From positions 1-38,628 of the forward strand of contig RPQV01000002.1 in assembly GCA_003818595.1 (NCBI GenBank): DNA of 38,628 nt. Direction: 5' to 3'. The notes beneath the pieces were generated by a model. It made no database searches. It was not told the DNA's origin and saw nothing but the letters and a program-made list of their open reading frames with translations. The DNA is from Calditrichota bacterium (lineage in GTDB: Bacteria; Zhuqueibacterota; Zhuqueibacteria; Residuimicrobiales; Krinioviventaceae). Made by a program: the position numbers and the translations under genes. This document shows positions 16,697 to 24,440 of the stretch, piece by piece; position 1 is the first letter of the stretch; each line of letters starts with the position of its first letter.

Positions 16697-17774
16697 TCAT
16701 ATACTCACGCAAGGCTTTAGCTTTGATTTCCTTCATATATCCAGGAAAAGTATTTTTTAATGCATTGAGGGCTCGATAACCATCGAAAAGCGACTCCTCA
16801 TCCGCATCATTCACATAGAGCACCGGCAGTCCAATTTCTTTAATCATTTGAGTTCGCGTGTCGCTGCCAATGACTAACGCTGGTTTTCCAAAACTCGCCA
16901 TTGCCAAGGCGCCATGAATTCGATTGACAATTCCAAACTTGGCGCCGGCAAAAAATTGCAGATAGGCTGTTGAATCAGGCGCCGCATAAAAAATATCCCC
17001 TTGAGGATCCAGCTGCCTGGCCAACAGATATTCTTCTCGATTATGACAACAGATTACAACTTTTTCGCTCTGTTTGATTTTATGATAAAATCTATTGAAT
17101 TCCGTACGCCATTTCTGCTCATTAATCTCCTGTTTAAAGGTATAATGTGCTCCTCGCTGCATGAAATTGACCACCACATATTGATCCTCGCGGCTTTGCA
17201 AAGAATATTCATCGGCTGCAAATAGAGAAGTGCACGGCAAAACAGGAGCGTCGAATCCAGAAAAATTGAGCATTTTCTGCGCTATTCGATCACGCAGAGT
17301 GGTCGTTTTCGCCAAAGTGAACAGCTCTCTAATATAAGCCTGGCAATCCAGGCAGACTTCGCTGCCATCGGAAAAAAAAGTCTGGCAGGAACCACCGGCA
17401 ATGTTCAAAAATTCAGCTGCAGAATGCTGCTGCCGACGCTGCACAAGCGGTACAAACCATTCATTATCGTAGCAATGGGCTTTCGCTGTTTCATGACACC
17501 AGTAAATAGGAGCGCCGCTCTGTACCAGCCAATCAGCTTTGAGAACACGATCACTCGTCAAATTGAGCGGCAGCAAATCGTCGACTTTCTGCAGCGCTTT
17601 GAATCGACGCAAACTCCCCATCCCGATTCGTGCTGTCAAGGGAACATGCTTGTGGATGTTAAAGAATTTAATATTGTTGTTTTTTACGGCTCTTTTGATC
17701 AGATATTTCAGGCCGTCCCGCACAAAATCATCGCCGACATTATGCCGTATTGTTGTGATAAAGGTAATGATCAT
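16680..17774 (-). CDS. Polysaccharide pyruvyl transferase family protein
   Basis: A 364-residue protein with the PS_pyruv_trans layout. IRHNVGDDFVRDGLKYLI stands at the N-terminus, LNIAGGSCQTFF in the middle, VVICCHNREEYLLARQL later, and FGIVNRIHGALAMASFGKPALVIGSDTR near the end. The RIHGAL...GKP segment is the family hallmark (CsaB, WcaK, GumL). Such enzymes attach a ketal pyruvate from phosphoenolpyruvate to a sugar. Pyruvylation of the core or surface glycan made by this operon would follow, but some family members have other sugar substrates. It lies 39 bases after the acyltransferase and overlaps the GT9. Confidence 0.83.
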   Translation of the reverse strand: MIITFITTIRHNVGDDFVRDGLKYLIKRAVKNNNIKFFNIHKHVPLTARIGMGSLRRFKALQKVDDLLPLNLTSDRVLKADWLVQSGAPIYWCHETAKAHCYDNEWFVPLVQRRQQHSAAEFLNIAGGSCQTFFSDGSEVCLDCQAYIRELFTLAKTTTLRDRIAQKMLNFSGFDAPVLPCTSLFAADEYSLQSREDQYVVVNFMQRGAHYTFKQEINEQKWRTEFNRFYHKIKQSEKVVICCHNREEYLLARQLDPQGDIFYAAPDSTAYLQFFAGAKFGIVNRIHGALAMASFGKPALVIGSDTRTQMIKEIGLPVLYVNDADEESLFDGYRALNALKNTFPGYMKEIKAKALREYMNALKG

Positions 17775-17813
17775 TTTAGCAAATTTGATGGAATGATTGG
17801 TCAGTTTGTGAGC

Positions 17814-18704
17814 TCATACATCCGACGGCTTGGTTTTCCAACGCTTATGCATCCAAAACCAGTGATCCGGCCAACGTCGAATTTTATCCTCCAGCACTTT
17901 TACATGACGTTGAGTAAAAATCCGAATGTTCTCTTCATTTGAGTCCGACAGATCATCATAATCAATTTTTTCCAGGTAAACGTGATAATTGCCCTTGGGA
18001 ACCAGAATGCATACGCCGAAGATGACATGGGCTCGAGTTTTTAAAGCCAAAGCGGCAGGTCCTGGAGCTGTGGCAGAAGGCTGATTGAAAAAATTGACAA
18101 AAATCCCTTCACGATGAGCATCCTGATCGGGCAGTATCGCTACAAATTTATTCTGCTTTAAAGAACGTAAAAATTCCCTGACATTCATTCCCAATGCAAC
18201 TGCTTCGAGTCCCACTGACAATCGATATTTAGTGATCATCGTATCAACCAGATGATTACGTTGGTGTTTTGCAATCGCCACGATGGGATAGCCAAGCGCG
18301 CGAATGGCGCAAGCCATGATCTCCCAGTTGCCAAAATGACCGGTCGATAAGAGTGTACCGCGACCCGATTGATATGCCTCGTGCAACAGGTTTGAGTTAT
18401 ACATGATTACGCGCTTGTTGAGTTCTGTCTTTGAACGTATTGGTGTCCGCATAAATTCAAACAGATTCTGCCCGATATTCATATACGATTGTCTGGCGAT
18501 TCGTCGTTTTTCAGCTTTTGACTTTTCAGGGAATGCTTTGGTAAGGTTATCGAAAACAACTGACTTGCGTATGGGAACGAAATAGTAAGCAAAACACCCT
18601 AATAGACGGCCTAATCTGACAGTTGCTGCCGGACTAAGAGATTGTACTATATACGCGATCTGTAGGAGAAGCCGGTATTCAATGACATTTTTCTGTAATT
18701 TCAT
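17814..18704 (-). CDS. LpxL/HtrB-type lysophospholipid acyltransferase
   Basis: A 296-residue inner-membrane-associated acyltransferase, probably the lipid A secondary (lauroyl/myristoyl) acyltransferase. Visible are an N-terminal hydrophobic stretch, RKSVVFDNLTKAFPEKS with the family's NL..AFP motif (about 47-62), and the catalytic HX4E in LLSTGHFGNWE (His123, Glu128). VAILPDQDAHREGIFVNFFNQPSATAPGPAALAL and WPDHWFWMHKRWKTKP follow. All match HtrB-family sequences. It stands 41 bases after the membrane gluzincin. From sequence alone one cannot say which acyl chain it transfers, so no lpx symbol is given. Confidence 0.87.
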   Translation of the reverse strand: MKLQKNVIEYRLLLQIAYIVQSLSPAATVRLGRLLGCFAYYFVPIRKSVVFDNLTKAFPEKSKAEKRRIARQSYMNIGQNLFEFMRTPIRSKTELNKRVIMYNSNLLHEAYQSGRGTLLSTGHFGNWEIMACAIRALGYPIVAIAKHQRNHLVDTMITKYRLSVGLEAVALGMNVREFLRSLKQNKFVAILPDQDAHREGIFVNFFNQPSATAPGPAALALKTRAHVIFGVCILVPKGNYHVYLEKIDYDDLSDSNEENIRIFTQRHVKVLEDKIRRWPDHWFWMHKRWKTKPSDV

Positions 18705-18745
18705 GTCAGAATTTAGGTAATCATCGTCAAATTCACAACAAAACT

Positions 18746-19696
18746 TTATGACTCCTCTTCATCCCCCCATTGCTCTGTATCTATAAGTGTAGATTCCTGT
18801 TCTGCTCTTTTGCCCTCCTCCTCCCATCGTCTGATAGTTTGTCGGTTTCTCAAAAATCGATAAAAAAAGGCAAGGACAAACAACCCCAAGATGATGATCC
18901 ACAGGTATTCTTCCAGCTCTGACAGCCAAAGCCATTTGTGTCGCTTGGTGATAACATTCGCCCATTCGACTTCGAACACTGCGTACGAACTCCCCGTGGC
19001 TTGGATGAAACAGTCATTGAGCGGAAGCCCGTCTTTCAGACCTTCCAAAATCTCCCGTACAGCTTCGGTATCATACGTATCCAACAAGTAGGAAACTGCA
19101 GAATAGGATTGCTGATAGGCAAGGTCGGCTTTCGCGCGATGATATTTTAAAATATCTTCAATTTGGTCGAGTGGGACAAGAGATCTGGTGGCAGCTGCCT
19201 TTGACAACGCTGTATCAGTTTTCCAACGTTTTTCTCGGGCATAATAAATCGCCAATCCTTCATCAAGCCAACGGGGAATGTGCACCTGGGAAACAAAATC
19301 GTGCATCACTAGATGGGTCAATTCATGGACCAAAACCTGTTCAAAGCTATTGTTTTTATCCCATCGCGGCGATTTTAAATACATCACCTGACGAGAGGGT
19401 ACTGCAAAAGCACCCGTCCAAGGCGGCAAAACGTCAGATACTATTGATAGAAAATCTTTTCGGGAAGGTGAAATATAAATATTCACTTCCTCGCACAATT
19501 TATATTGCAGATCGAATTCCAGTTCTTCCACTGCCGACCGAAGCACAGTCACTGCCTGACGAGCATAATTTGAATCGACAGCATCATAATAAACATGAAA
19601 CATTCCCTCATGCAGGCTCAAAGGAGCTGATTGACAGGGAACACCGCCAATCAACAGAAAGAAAAGAAACGCCATGTGCCCAATCTTGAGGGTCAT
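18746..19696 (-). CDS. Membrane-anchored zinc peptidase (gluzincin, peptidase MA-like)
   Basis: A 316-residue protein with an N-terminal signal sequence (MAFLFFLLIGGVP region, probable cleavage about residue 24). An extracytoplasmic domain carries HELTH (His124, Glu125, His128) and WLDEGLA (Glu146). That spacing, HExxH-X17-E, is gluzincin-like. One C-terminal membrane helix (about 265-285, LWIIILGLFVLAFFY) is followed by a charged cytoplasmic tail rich in Glu. Similar single-pass MA-type proteases of unknown substrate occur in envelope contexts. It lies seven bases after a small Cys protein and 41 before the LpxL-type gene. A cysteine near the signal end is preceded by Pro and does not form a good lipobox. 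Confidence 0.72.
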   Translation of the reverse strand: MTLKIGHMAFLFFLLIGGVPCQSAPLSLHEGMFHVYYDAVDSNYARQAVTVLRSAVEELEFDLQYKLCEEVNIYISPSRKDFLSIVSDVLPPWTGAFAVPSRQVMYLKSPRWDKNNSFEQVLVHELTHLVMHDFVSQVHIPRWLDEGLAIYYAREKRWKTDTALSKAAATRSLVPLDQIEDILKYHRAKADLAYQQSYSAVSYLLDTYDTEAVREILEGLKDGLPLNDCFIQATGSSYAVFEVEWANVITKRHKWLWLSELEEYLWIIILGLFVLAFFYRFLRNRQTIRRWEEEGKRAEQESTLIDTEQWGDEEES

Positions 19697-19702
19697 AACC
19701 TG

Positions 19703-20095
19703 CTACGGTTTGAATTCAATGCCAAGGTATTCAGAAATCATACGATAGAGGCTAATGATCTGTTCCTTGAGCTTATTTTTCAAACAGTCGGGATTTTGGA
19801 AAAGGCAGTCATTGGCTTCGCATCGCTGTAGAGGTTCGGCACAACCAATTTCCATTTTGTACTGTTCGCTCGTTTTGAGCCGCTTAAAAATATCGGATTG
19901 TGAAAAATGATCCCCTTTAATTCGAATCCCCAGTTCAAGCGTTTTTTCCCATACAAATTGATATGAAGGAATTAATTCAAAAGCCTGCATGGCGTCAATG
20001 ATGGCCGACGGCGAAGAACCAGTCAACATATAGCGAAGCAGCTGAAGCTGAATTCCAGGTTTAAGCGCTACTGTAGTTTTTTGTCCTTGTTCCAT
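19703..20095 (-). CDS. Small four-cysteine protein of unknown function
   Basis: A 130-residue soluble protein I do not recognise. The first part (residues 12-60) is helical, with LQLLRYMLTGSSPSAIIDAMQAFE. Residues 85-104 hold four cysteines spaced C-X6-C-X4-C-X6-C (Cys85, 92, 97, 104), then a closing helix. The pattern could bind zinc or an iron-sulfur cluster, or be purely structural. The ATG at 20093-20095 is preferred over a TTG four codons earlier that overlaps the upstream stop. It follows the pseudo-GTPase by four bases and precedes the gluzincin by six, so it is a fixed part of the signalling module. Confidence 0.65.
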   Translation of the reverse strand: MEQGQKTTVALKPGIQLQLLRYMLTGSSPSAIIDAMQAFELIPSYQFVWEKTLELGIRIKGDHFSQSDIFKRLKTSEQYKMEIGCAEPLQRCEANDCLFQNPDCLKNKLKEQIISLYRMISEYLGIEFKP

Positions 20096-20099
20096 AATC

Positions 20100-20612
20100 T
20101 CAGTCAAAATGGTTAATCACGGTATCCAACATAATCCGCATACTGTTCTTTGCATTTTTTTTCTCTGCAGAATTCCAGAGCACGAATGAAAGTTTGGAGG
20201 AAAGTGAAAATCCATGCTCGAAAACGCCTGAATGAATACTGAGGAAGGAGTCCGCCACATCCCCGACGATGATGCCATGAGCATTCGTCCTCTGGGTCAG
20301 TTGATCGACCAGCAGTTGTGTTTCCTGAAAAGCCTGACTGTCATACCAATTAAAAACAATCATATAGCCCAACATTTTTCGCCCGACGATATCCCAGGCA
20401 AAATCCTGATATTGTTCCTTCTCACCAATTCCATAAAAAAACAATTGTAATTCATGCGTAATACGGCTACGGCCAAAAACCGTATTGTTATTTGTCAGAA
20501 TCACCTCATGACAAAGATGGGTGATCAACCTTTTCTGCAACGAAATGGAAGGACCAACCACGACGATCTCGCCAATCCGCTGTGCATCTTTTTGTATCGT
20601 CAAAAGTGCCAT
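20100..20612 (-). CDS. Ras-like (CvnD/MglA-type) G-protein fold with lost nucleotide site
   Basis: A 170-residue single-domain protein. The order of strands matches the CvnD-like GTPases: GEIVVVGPSISLQKRLITHL where the P-loop should be, then TVFGRSRITHELQLFFYGIGEKEQYQDFAWDIVGRKMLGYMIVFNW. In active relatives these read VVGxxGxGKT and LFGTPGQERF. Here the G1 Gly-Lys-Ser/Thr is replaced by Leu-Gln-Lys (25-27), and G3 reads GIGEKEQY (61-68). GTP binding is therefore doubtful. It resembles the C-terminal part of the 594-residue regulator two genes upstream. It abuts the second regulator's stop directly. Its role is inferred to be a protein-protein switch or scaffold. Confidence 0.65.
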   Translation of the reverse strand: MALLTIQKDAQRIGEIVVVGPSISLQKRLITHLCHEVILTNNNTVFGRSRITHELQLFFYGIGEKEQYQDFAWDIVGRKMLGYMIVFNWYDSQAFQETQLLVDQLTQRTNAHGIIVGDVADSFLSIHSGVFEHGFSLSSKLSFVLWNSAEKKNAKNSMRIMLDTVINHFD

Positions 20613-21827
20613 TTAGTTGCTGAATTTTTGTCGGACAAGTAATAATTCCGCCTTGGTGAGCGCAATTTTATTCATGGTCTTTTCATCATAATTAGATTTC
20701 AGGTTAAGATTCGTCTCATCATTCTCGTCTAAGGTTAAATTAAGAGACATATCCTGTTCATGGCGTCTTTTCCTGCGAAATAAAGAAAATATTTGCGAAT
20801 ACTTGTTTTTAGACGATCGAATGCCGCGCCTCAGCTGTTGCGGATTGACAGAAAAGGAGGATCGTTCATCTCGACGCCGTTCATGTTCAGTTTTGATTAA
20901 AAAACCTTTTTCAAGCAGATATTTAATCAATTTGAGCGCATAAAAATCTTCGAATTCACTGCGGTCGATCGCTTGAAGGATGGTGCAGGGTTCCTGAAAC
21001 TGCCTTAGCATCAGTTTCTCTTCATTGCCGATGCCCGGGGTTTGACTGCTTTCAACTCTAATGAGATGAGTATGTAATGCCGGAAGTTCCCCGGTTTCTT
21101 TGCGCCACTGCTCAATAACTTTAGCACCCTCGATAAATAATTTTTGTGTATTCGCTGCGACCGGCGGAAAATCATGGCCGATGTCCTTGATGACCACGGA
21201 AAAAGTACCATCAATCCAGGTCAACATATGGAGAAAAGCGCGTTCGATAGAATCATAATCGTCAACAATAGCATCGACGATTTTCCCGACGTGGATGTGA
21301 ACCTGTCCTTCTTTATCTCCTCGATTTAAATAGATAATACCAGATTTGGCGCCCAATTCCATGGTCTGTATGAGATCAATGAGATTCATTTCCTTCAAAC
21401 TGCCGGAAAAGCCTTGTTGCGCCGGTCTTGAAGAAAGATAAGGCACATTACTTTCCTGAAGCAGCAGATGAATTCTCGCGACTATTTCTTCCGGATAATA
21501 TGGTTTAATGACCAGATCATCTATCCCCATTTCCATGATGCTGATGCGTTTATCGAGTTCCGCCTCCTGAGTGACGACGATAATAGGTACCGGCAAATCG
21601 TTATATTGTTTTTTCATTTGCCGGATGAATAGGGAACCCCGATCAAAAGAAAGGTTAACATCAAACAAAATCAGGTCAGGGCGAGAAGCCAGGCATTGTT
21701 TATAGCCTGTTTGTATGTCGCCATGGACGGTAACGCTATAGTTACTATCTTGGAGCAATAGCTGCAATCGATCCAGTTCAGAAGAACTTTTATCTATGAT
21801 TAATATATGAGGACTCGGTTGCTCCAT
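20613..21827 (-). CDS. Response regulator: receiver + PATAN (DUF4388) domain
   Basis: A 404-residue protein. The receiver domain (about 5-125) has ILIIDKS, the phosphoacceptor Asp56 in LILFDVNLS, Thr86 and Lys108 (VIKPY). The second acidic residue of the metal site is Lys13. A PATAN/DUF4388 domain follows (about 140-235: GSLKEMNLIDLIQTMELGAKSG, GQVHIHVGKIVDAI, AFLHMLTWIDGTFSV). A short winged-helix-like segment comes next (about 270-315, CTILQAIDRSEFEDFYALKLIKYLLEKGFLI). The tail is basic, then acidic, and disordered. No DNA-binding or enzymatic output domain is visible, so output is probably by protein contact. The start overlaps the stop of the 594-residue regulator by one base. Confidence 0.82.
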   Translation of the reverse strand: MEQPSPHILIIDKSSSELDRLQLLLQDSNYSVTVHGDIQTGYKQCLASRPDLILFDVNLSFDRGSLFIRQMKKQYNDLPVPIIVVTQEAELDKRISIMEMGIDDLVIKPYYPEEIVARIHLLLQESNVPYLSSRPAQQGFSGSLKEMNLIDLIQTMELGAKSGIIYLNRGDKEGQVHIHVGKIVDAIVDDYDSIERAFLHMLTWIDGTFSVVIKDIGHDFPPVAANTQKLFIEGAKVIEQWRKETGELPALHTHLIRVESSQTPGIGNEEKLMLRQFQEPCTILQAIDRSEFEDFYALKLIKYLLEKGFLIKTEHERRRDERSSFSVNPQQLRRGIRSSKNKYSQIFSLFRRKRRHEQDMSLNLTLDENDETNLNLKSNYDEKTMNKIALTKAELLLVRQKFSN

Positions 21828-23611
21828 TATTTATTCTGACCTATTTTGGTGCTTTCATTTTCGACAACATCAAGTTCTGATATCTTCCCCTCCAGAACCG
21901 AAAACAGCAGCTGCCGCGCCCGCATGGCTTCCATGCTCGGAAAAAGCTGCAGATTCTCCTCATCTCTCAAATTCAAAAGTGCACGAATATTCTGCAATTC
22001 GAAATCATTTATCTTTTCAGCCGAGTATACTGCCTGGAATGGTGCTTGGGATTTTCGGCGCAAAACATTGAGCAGGTAGCGATAATAACTCCAATTCGAC
22101 ATTTTTTCATCAATGAGGAGAATATATCCCAGAACCAAAGTCTTGAAATAGTCAAGTATCGATGAAAATTCTTGATCGACTGTCACACTGATAAGGGTTA
22201 GATAATTGCCGTTGCGAAATTTAAGATGCCCATGAGGCAAATTGAATTGCGTGTTCTTAATTTGAACAATCGGCTGCATGATCAGACTCTCGATAAAGCG
22301 ACGCTGACGATCTTCGTTTGATCCCATGATTAATACGACGCCTAATTGCTTGGCCAATGAGGATTGTTGTGCTTCTGCCTGATATTGCGGAACCGAGGGG
22401 TGGTCAGAGAATATTGCTTGTTCCTGGGCTTCGACAGACGGAATGGCGGGTTGGTCGGTCTTTATATCTTGAGCCAGCAGAACGGTCTCCTCGACAGTTT
22501 TTAATTTGAATCCATTCTTCGGTCCAACCGTGGTCTTGACCGGGAGCATTTCAATATCATTCTCCGGTGTCTCAAAGGATTCCGCCTCGTCAAATTCATT
22601 TTCAGAAATAAACTCCGAGTCCTCTTGCAGCTTGAACTCCATAGGGCTCTGCTCGCGAGTAAAATCACGAAGAACGTGCAAAAAACCCAACTTGTAGAGT
22701 TTAACGATTCGTTTCAACGCAACGATTTCGTTTTCCCGACAGTCATCAATGATACGACCCAGGGTCCTTTCACCATCGAAAAGGATCAGAAACTCTTTCA
22801 ATTCTTGATTCATATCCTTCTGGGACAATATCTTTTTAAAGTTGGAAGTGGTAATAACCACTGCATCAAGGGAAGGAAGTTGTTTCAGCAATTCATTGCG
22901 TAAATCCATTCTTTTGGCTCCTTGCAGTAAAATCCCCATATTGCTGAGGATCATTTCGTCCTCCACATCGATATCGCCGAAAAACATTGTAAAGCGACCA
23001 CGATTCCAATTCATCATTTTGTAAACCGCTTCTTCGGCGCGCAGAGAGACCGTCATTGCGCCGAAAACGTTCCCGTGGTTGATAGCGATCTGTCCATTAT
23101 GTCCATTTTCATTATACAGAGCCAATAAACCGGTTTTTTTCTCGATTCCAAAAATTTCAATCAGATCAATAACCGACAGATCCTCCAGCCTTCCTGAAAA
23201 TTGATGGTTTTCATCTCTTCGCTGCAGCCGCTCAGATGAGGATCGTTGTACGACCATTTTTACACGACTGACAATTTCGCGGACGTGAACGGGTTTGACA
23301 ATAAAATCTTTGGCGCCCAGTTTAAGACTCTTAACTCTAGTCCAAACATCGCTTTTAGGAGATAAAAAGATAACCATTATTCCACTGCGGACAGAGCTTC
23401 GTTGAATCTCTTTGAGCAGATGGAATCCATCGATGCCCGGACAATTTAGTTCCGAGAGGACAACAATATAAGATGACCTGTAGATGCACCCCATCGCTTC
23501 TTCATCACTCGTGGCGGTGTCGACAAGGAATTTGGATTCTCTGAAATGGTCTTCCAGAATTTTCAAATTTTTATGATCGTGATCAACAATCAGTATATTA
23601 CGTTCGGACAT
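21827..23611 (-). CDS. Receiver + PATAN + degenerate G-protein-fold fusion; Glu at phosphorylation site
   Basis: A 594-residue cytoplasmic regulator. The receiver (about 4-125) has IVDHDH (Asp10, Asp12), Ser84 and Lys106. The phosphoacceptor position reads Glu54 in VVLSELNCPGIDG. A PATAN/DUF4388 domain follows (about 138-235, GRLEDLSVIDLIEIFGIEKKTGLLAL, GQIAINHGNVFGAM, NWNRGRFTMFF). A winged-helix-like segment (about 270-315) is followed by a Glu/Gln/Pro-rich linker (320-430). The end (about 432-585) is a Ras-like fold beginning LGVVLIMGSNEDRQRRFIESL. Its P-loop Gly-Lys-Thr is gone, as in the free protein downstream. It is the first gene of the 12-kb operon, about 30 bases after a predicted transcription start. 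Confidence 0.8.
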   Translation of the reverse strand: MSERNILIVDHDHKNLKILEDHFRESKFLVDTATSDEEAMGCIYRSSYIVVLSELNCPGIDGFHLLKEIQRSSVRSGIMVIFLSPKSDVWTRVKSLKLGAKDFIVKPVHVREIVSRVKMVVQRSSSERLQRRDENHQFSGRLEDLSVIDLIEIFGIEKKTGLLALYNENGHNGQIAINHGNVFGAMTVSLRAEEAVYKMMNWNRGRFTMFFGDIDVEDEMILSNMGILLQGAKRMDLRNELLKQLPSLDAVVITTSNFKKILSQKDMNQELKEFLILFDGERTLGRIIDDCRENEIVALKRIVKLYKLGFLHVLRDFTREQSPMEFKLQEDSEFISENEFDEAESFETPENDIEMLPVKTTVGPKNGFKLKTVEETVLLAQDIKTDQPAIPSVEAQEQAIFSDHPSVPQYQAEAQQSSLAKQLGVVLIMGSNEDRQRRFIESLIMQPIVQIKNTQFNLPHGHLKFRNGNYLTLISVTVDQEFSSILDYFKTLVLGYILLIDEKMSNWSYYRYLLNVLRRKSQAPFQAVYSAEKINDFELQNIRALLNLRDEENLQLFPSMEAMRARQLLFSVLEGKISELDVVENESTKIGQNK

Positions 23612-23646
23612 CTTATAATAACTTCATATTTTTCCAATAGGTTAAC

Positions 23647-23675
23647 AATGTATCTAATTTTATTTCACAAATCAA
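23647..23675 (-). promoter_or_regulatory. Putative sigma-70 promoter of the regulator/envelope operon
   Basis: TTGATT and TACATT, exactly 17 bases apart on the minus strand, lie just past an intrinsic terminator and about 36 bases before the first ATG. This is the only plausible promoter found for the gene chain down to 11666, though internal starts were not exhaustively sought. Confidence 0.45.
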
Positions 23676-23685
23676 CAATTTTGAC

Positions 23686-23715
23686 AAAAAAAAAGCCGGA
23701 CTCGCATCCGGCTTT
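23686..23715 (-). terminator. Intrinsic terminator after the anti-sigma-like gene
   Basis: A perfect 9-base stem (AAAGCCGGA/TCCGGCTTT) with a 6-base loop is followed on the minus strand by an uninterrupted T run of eight to nine. It lies 25 bases past the stop codon of the zinc-finger protein and separates it from the regulator operon. Confidence 0.93.
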
Positions 23716-23740
23716 ACATGATCAGTAAAATCTACTTATC

Positions 23741-24406
23741 TTATTTCAGGGGAACCATCATGTTCGTGTGACTATTTCCGGATGCCGAATCATTATGCTT
23801 TTCTTTAAAATAGACCACAATGTCACCCAACTCTTCTATGTCGCGTAAGGCAATTTTTGATGCACCTGAAGGACTAAAGTCTGCTGTTTTCGACTCTCCG
23901 GGAATTACAAGTTCCCAGCCTTCAAAGCAATCTGTTTCTGCCCTCCATAAATATAGTAATAATTCATTACATCTACTGTCTGTCATCGCACGGATGGCAA
24001 TTTGATCATTAGGCAGCGATTTAAAATCATATTCAGAAAGCGTTTTATGATCACCGCATATTTTGCCATTCGCCGTAAAAACGACTTTTGTCCGATAAGG
24101 AGTTTCGCTTTCGCTTTGATCCTTGGATTCTACCGGCTCGCACAGGACCAAACCATATTTAACATCGCTTGATCGAACTTTTTTTGCCAAGTCTAACACG
24201 CGATTGCTGACAGGACGATCAATTTCCTGACGAATGATCTGATACTGTTTTTTCAATTGTTGGTATTGTCGGCGGCACGGAAGGCATTCTTGCAGGTGAT
24301 GCTGTGCATTTATTCGAGCTTCTTCGCTTAAACTTTCGTCGATGCACAGTAATTCTGCTATGTTGTTCTTTTCACAACATTCAGGGGTCGATACGTTTTT
24401 TTTCAT
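23741..24406 (-). CDS. Zinc-finger (zf-HC2) anti-sigma-factor-like protein, soluble
   Basis: A 221-residue protein. Its N-terminal 65 residues match the zf-HC2/ZAS pattern: CC..NNIAELLCIDESLSEEARINAQHHLQECLPCRRQYQQL, with His39-X3-Cys43-X2-Cys46 as the zinc motif. In anti-sigma factors such a domain clamps the sigma factor and may respond to redox or metal state. No membrane helix follows. Instead there is an unfamiliar domain of about 150 residues (FTANGKICGDHKTLSEYDF..., LWRAETDCFEGWELV). The ATG at 24404-24406 is preferred over a GTG two codons upstream. It follows the sigma-like gene by about 100 bases holding a strong hairpin, and ends at an intrinsic terminator. Confidence 0.68.
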   Translation of the reverse strand: MKKNVSTPECCEKNNIAELLCIDESLSEEARINAQHHLQECLPCRRQYQQLKKQYQIIRQEIDRPVSNRVLDLAKKVRSSDVKYGLVLCEPVESKDQSESETPYRTKVVFTANGKICGDHKTLSEYDFKSLPNDQIAIRAMTDSRCNELLLYLWRAETDCFEGWELVIPGESKTADFSPSGASKIALRDIEELGDIVVYFKEKHNDSASGNSHTNMMVPLK

Positions 24407-24440
24407 AATCACACAGTACTTTTGCCAAAGTGACCATTTT

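Noticed and set aside
19631..19636. Lipobox in the membrane gluzincin
   Set aside because: The Cys near the end of the signal is preceded by Pro, which is not a lipobox; type I cleavage is more likely.
23612..23640. Tiny upstream frame (MKLL) before the 594-residue regulator
   Set aside because: Only four codons in AT-rich leader DNA; chance is sufficient and nothing suggests attenuation.
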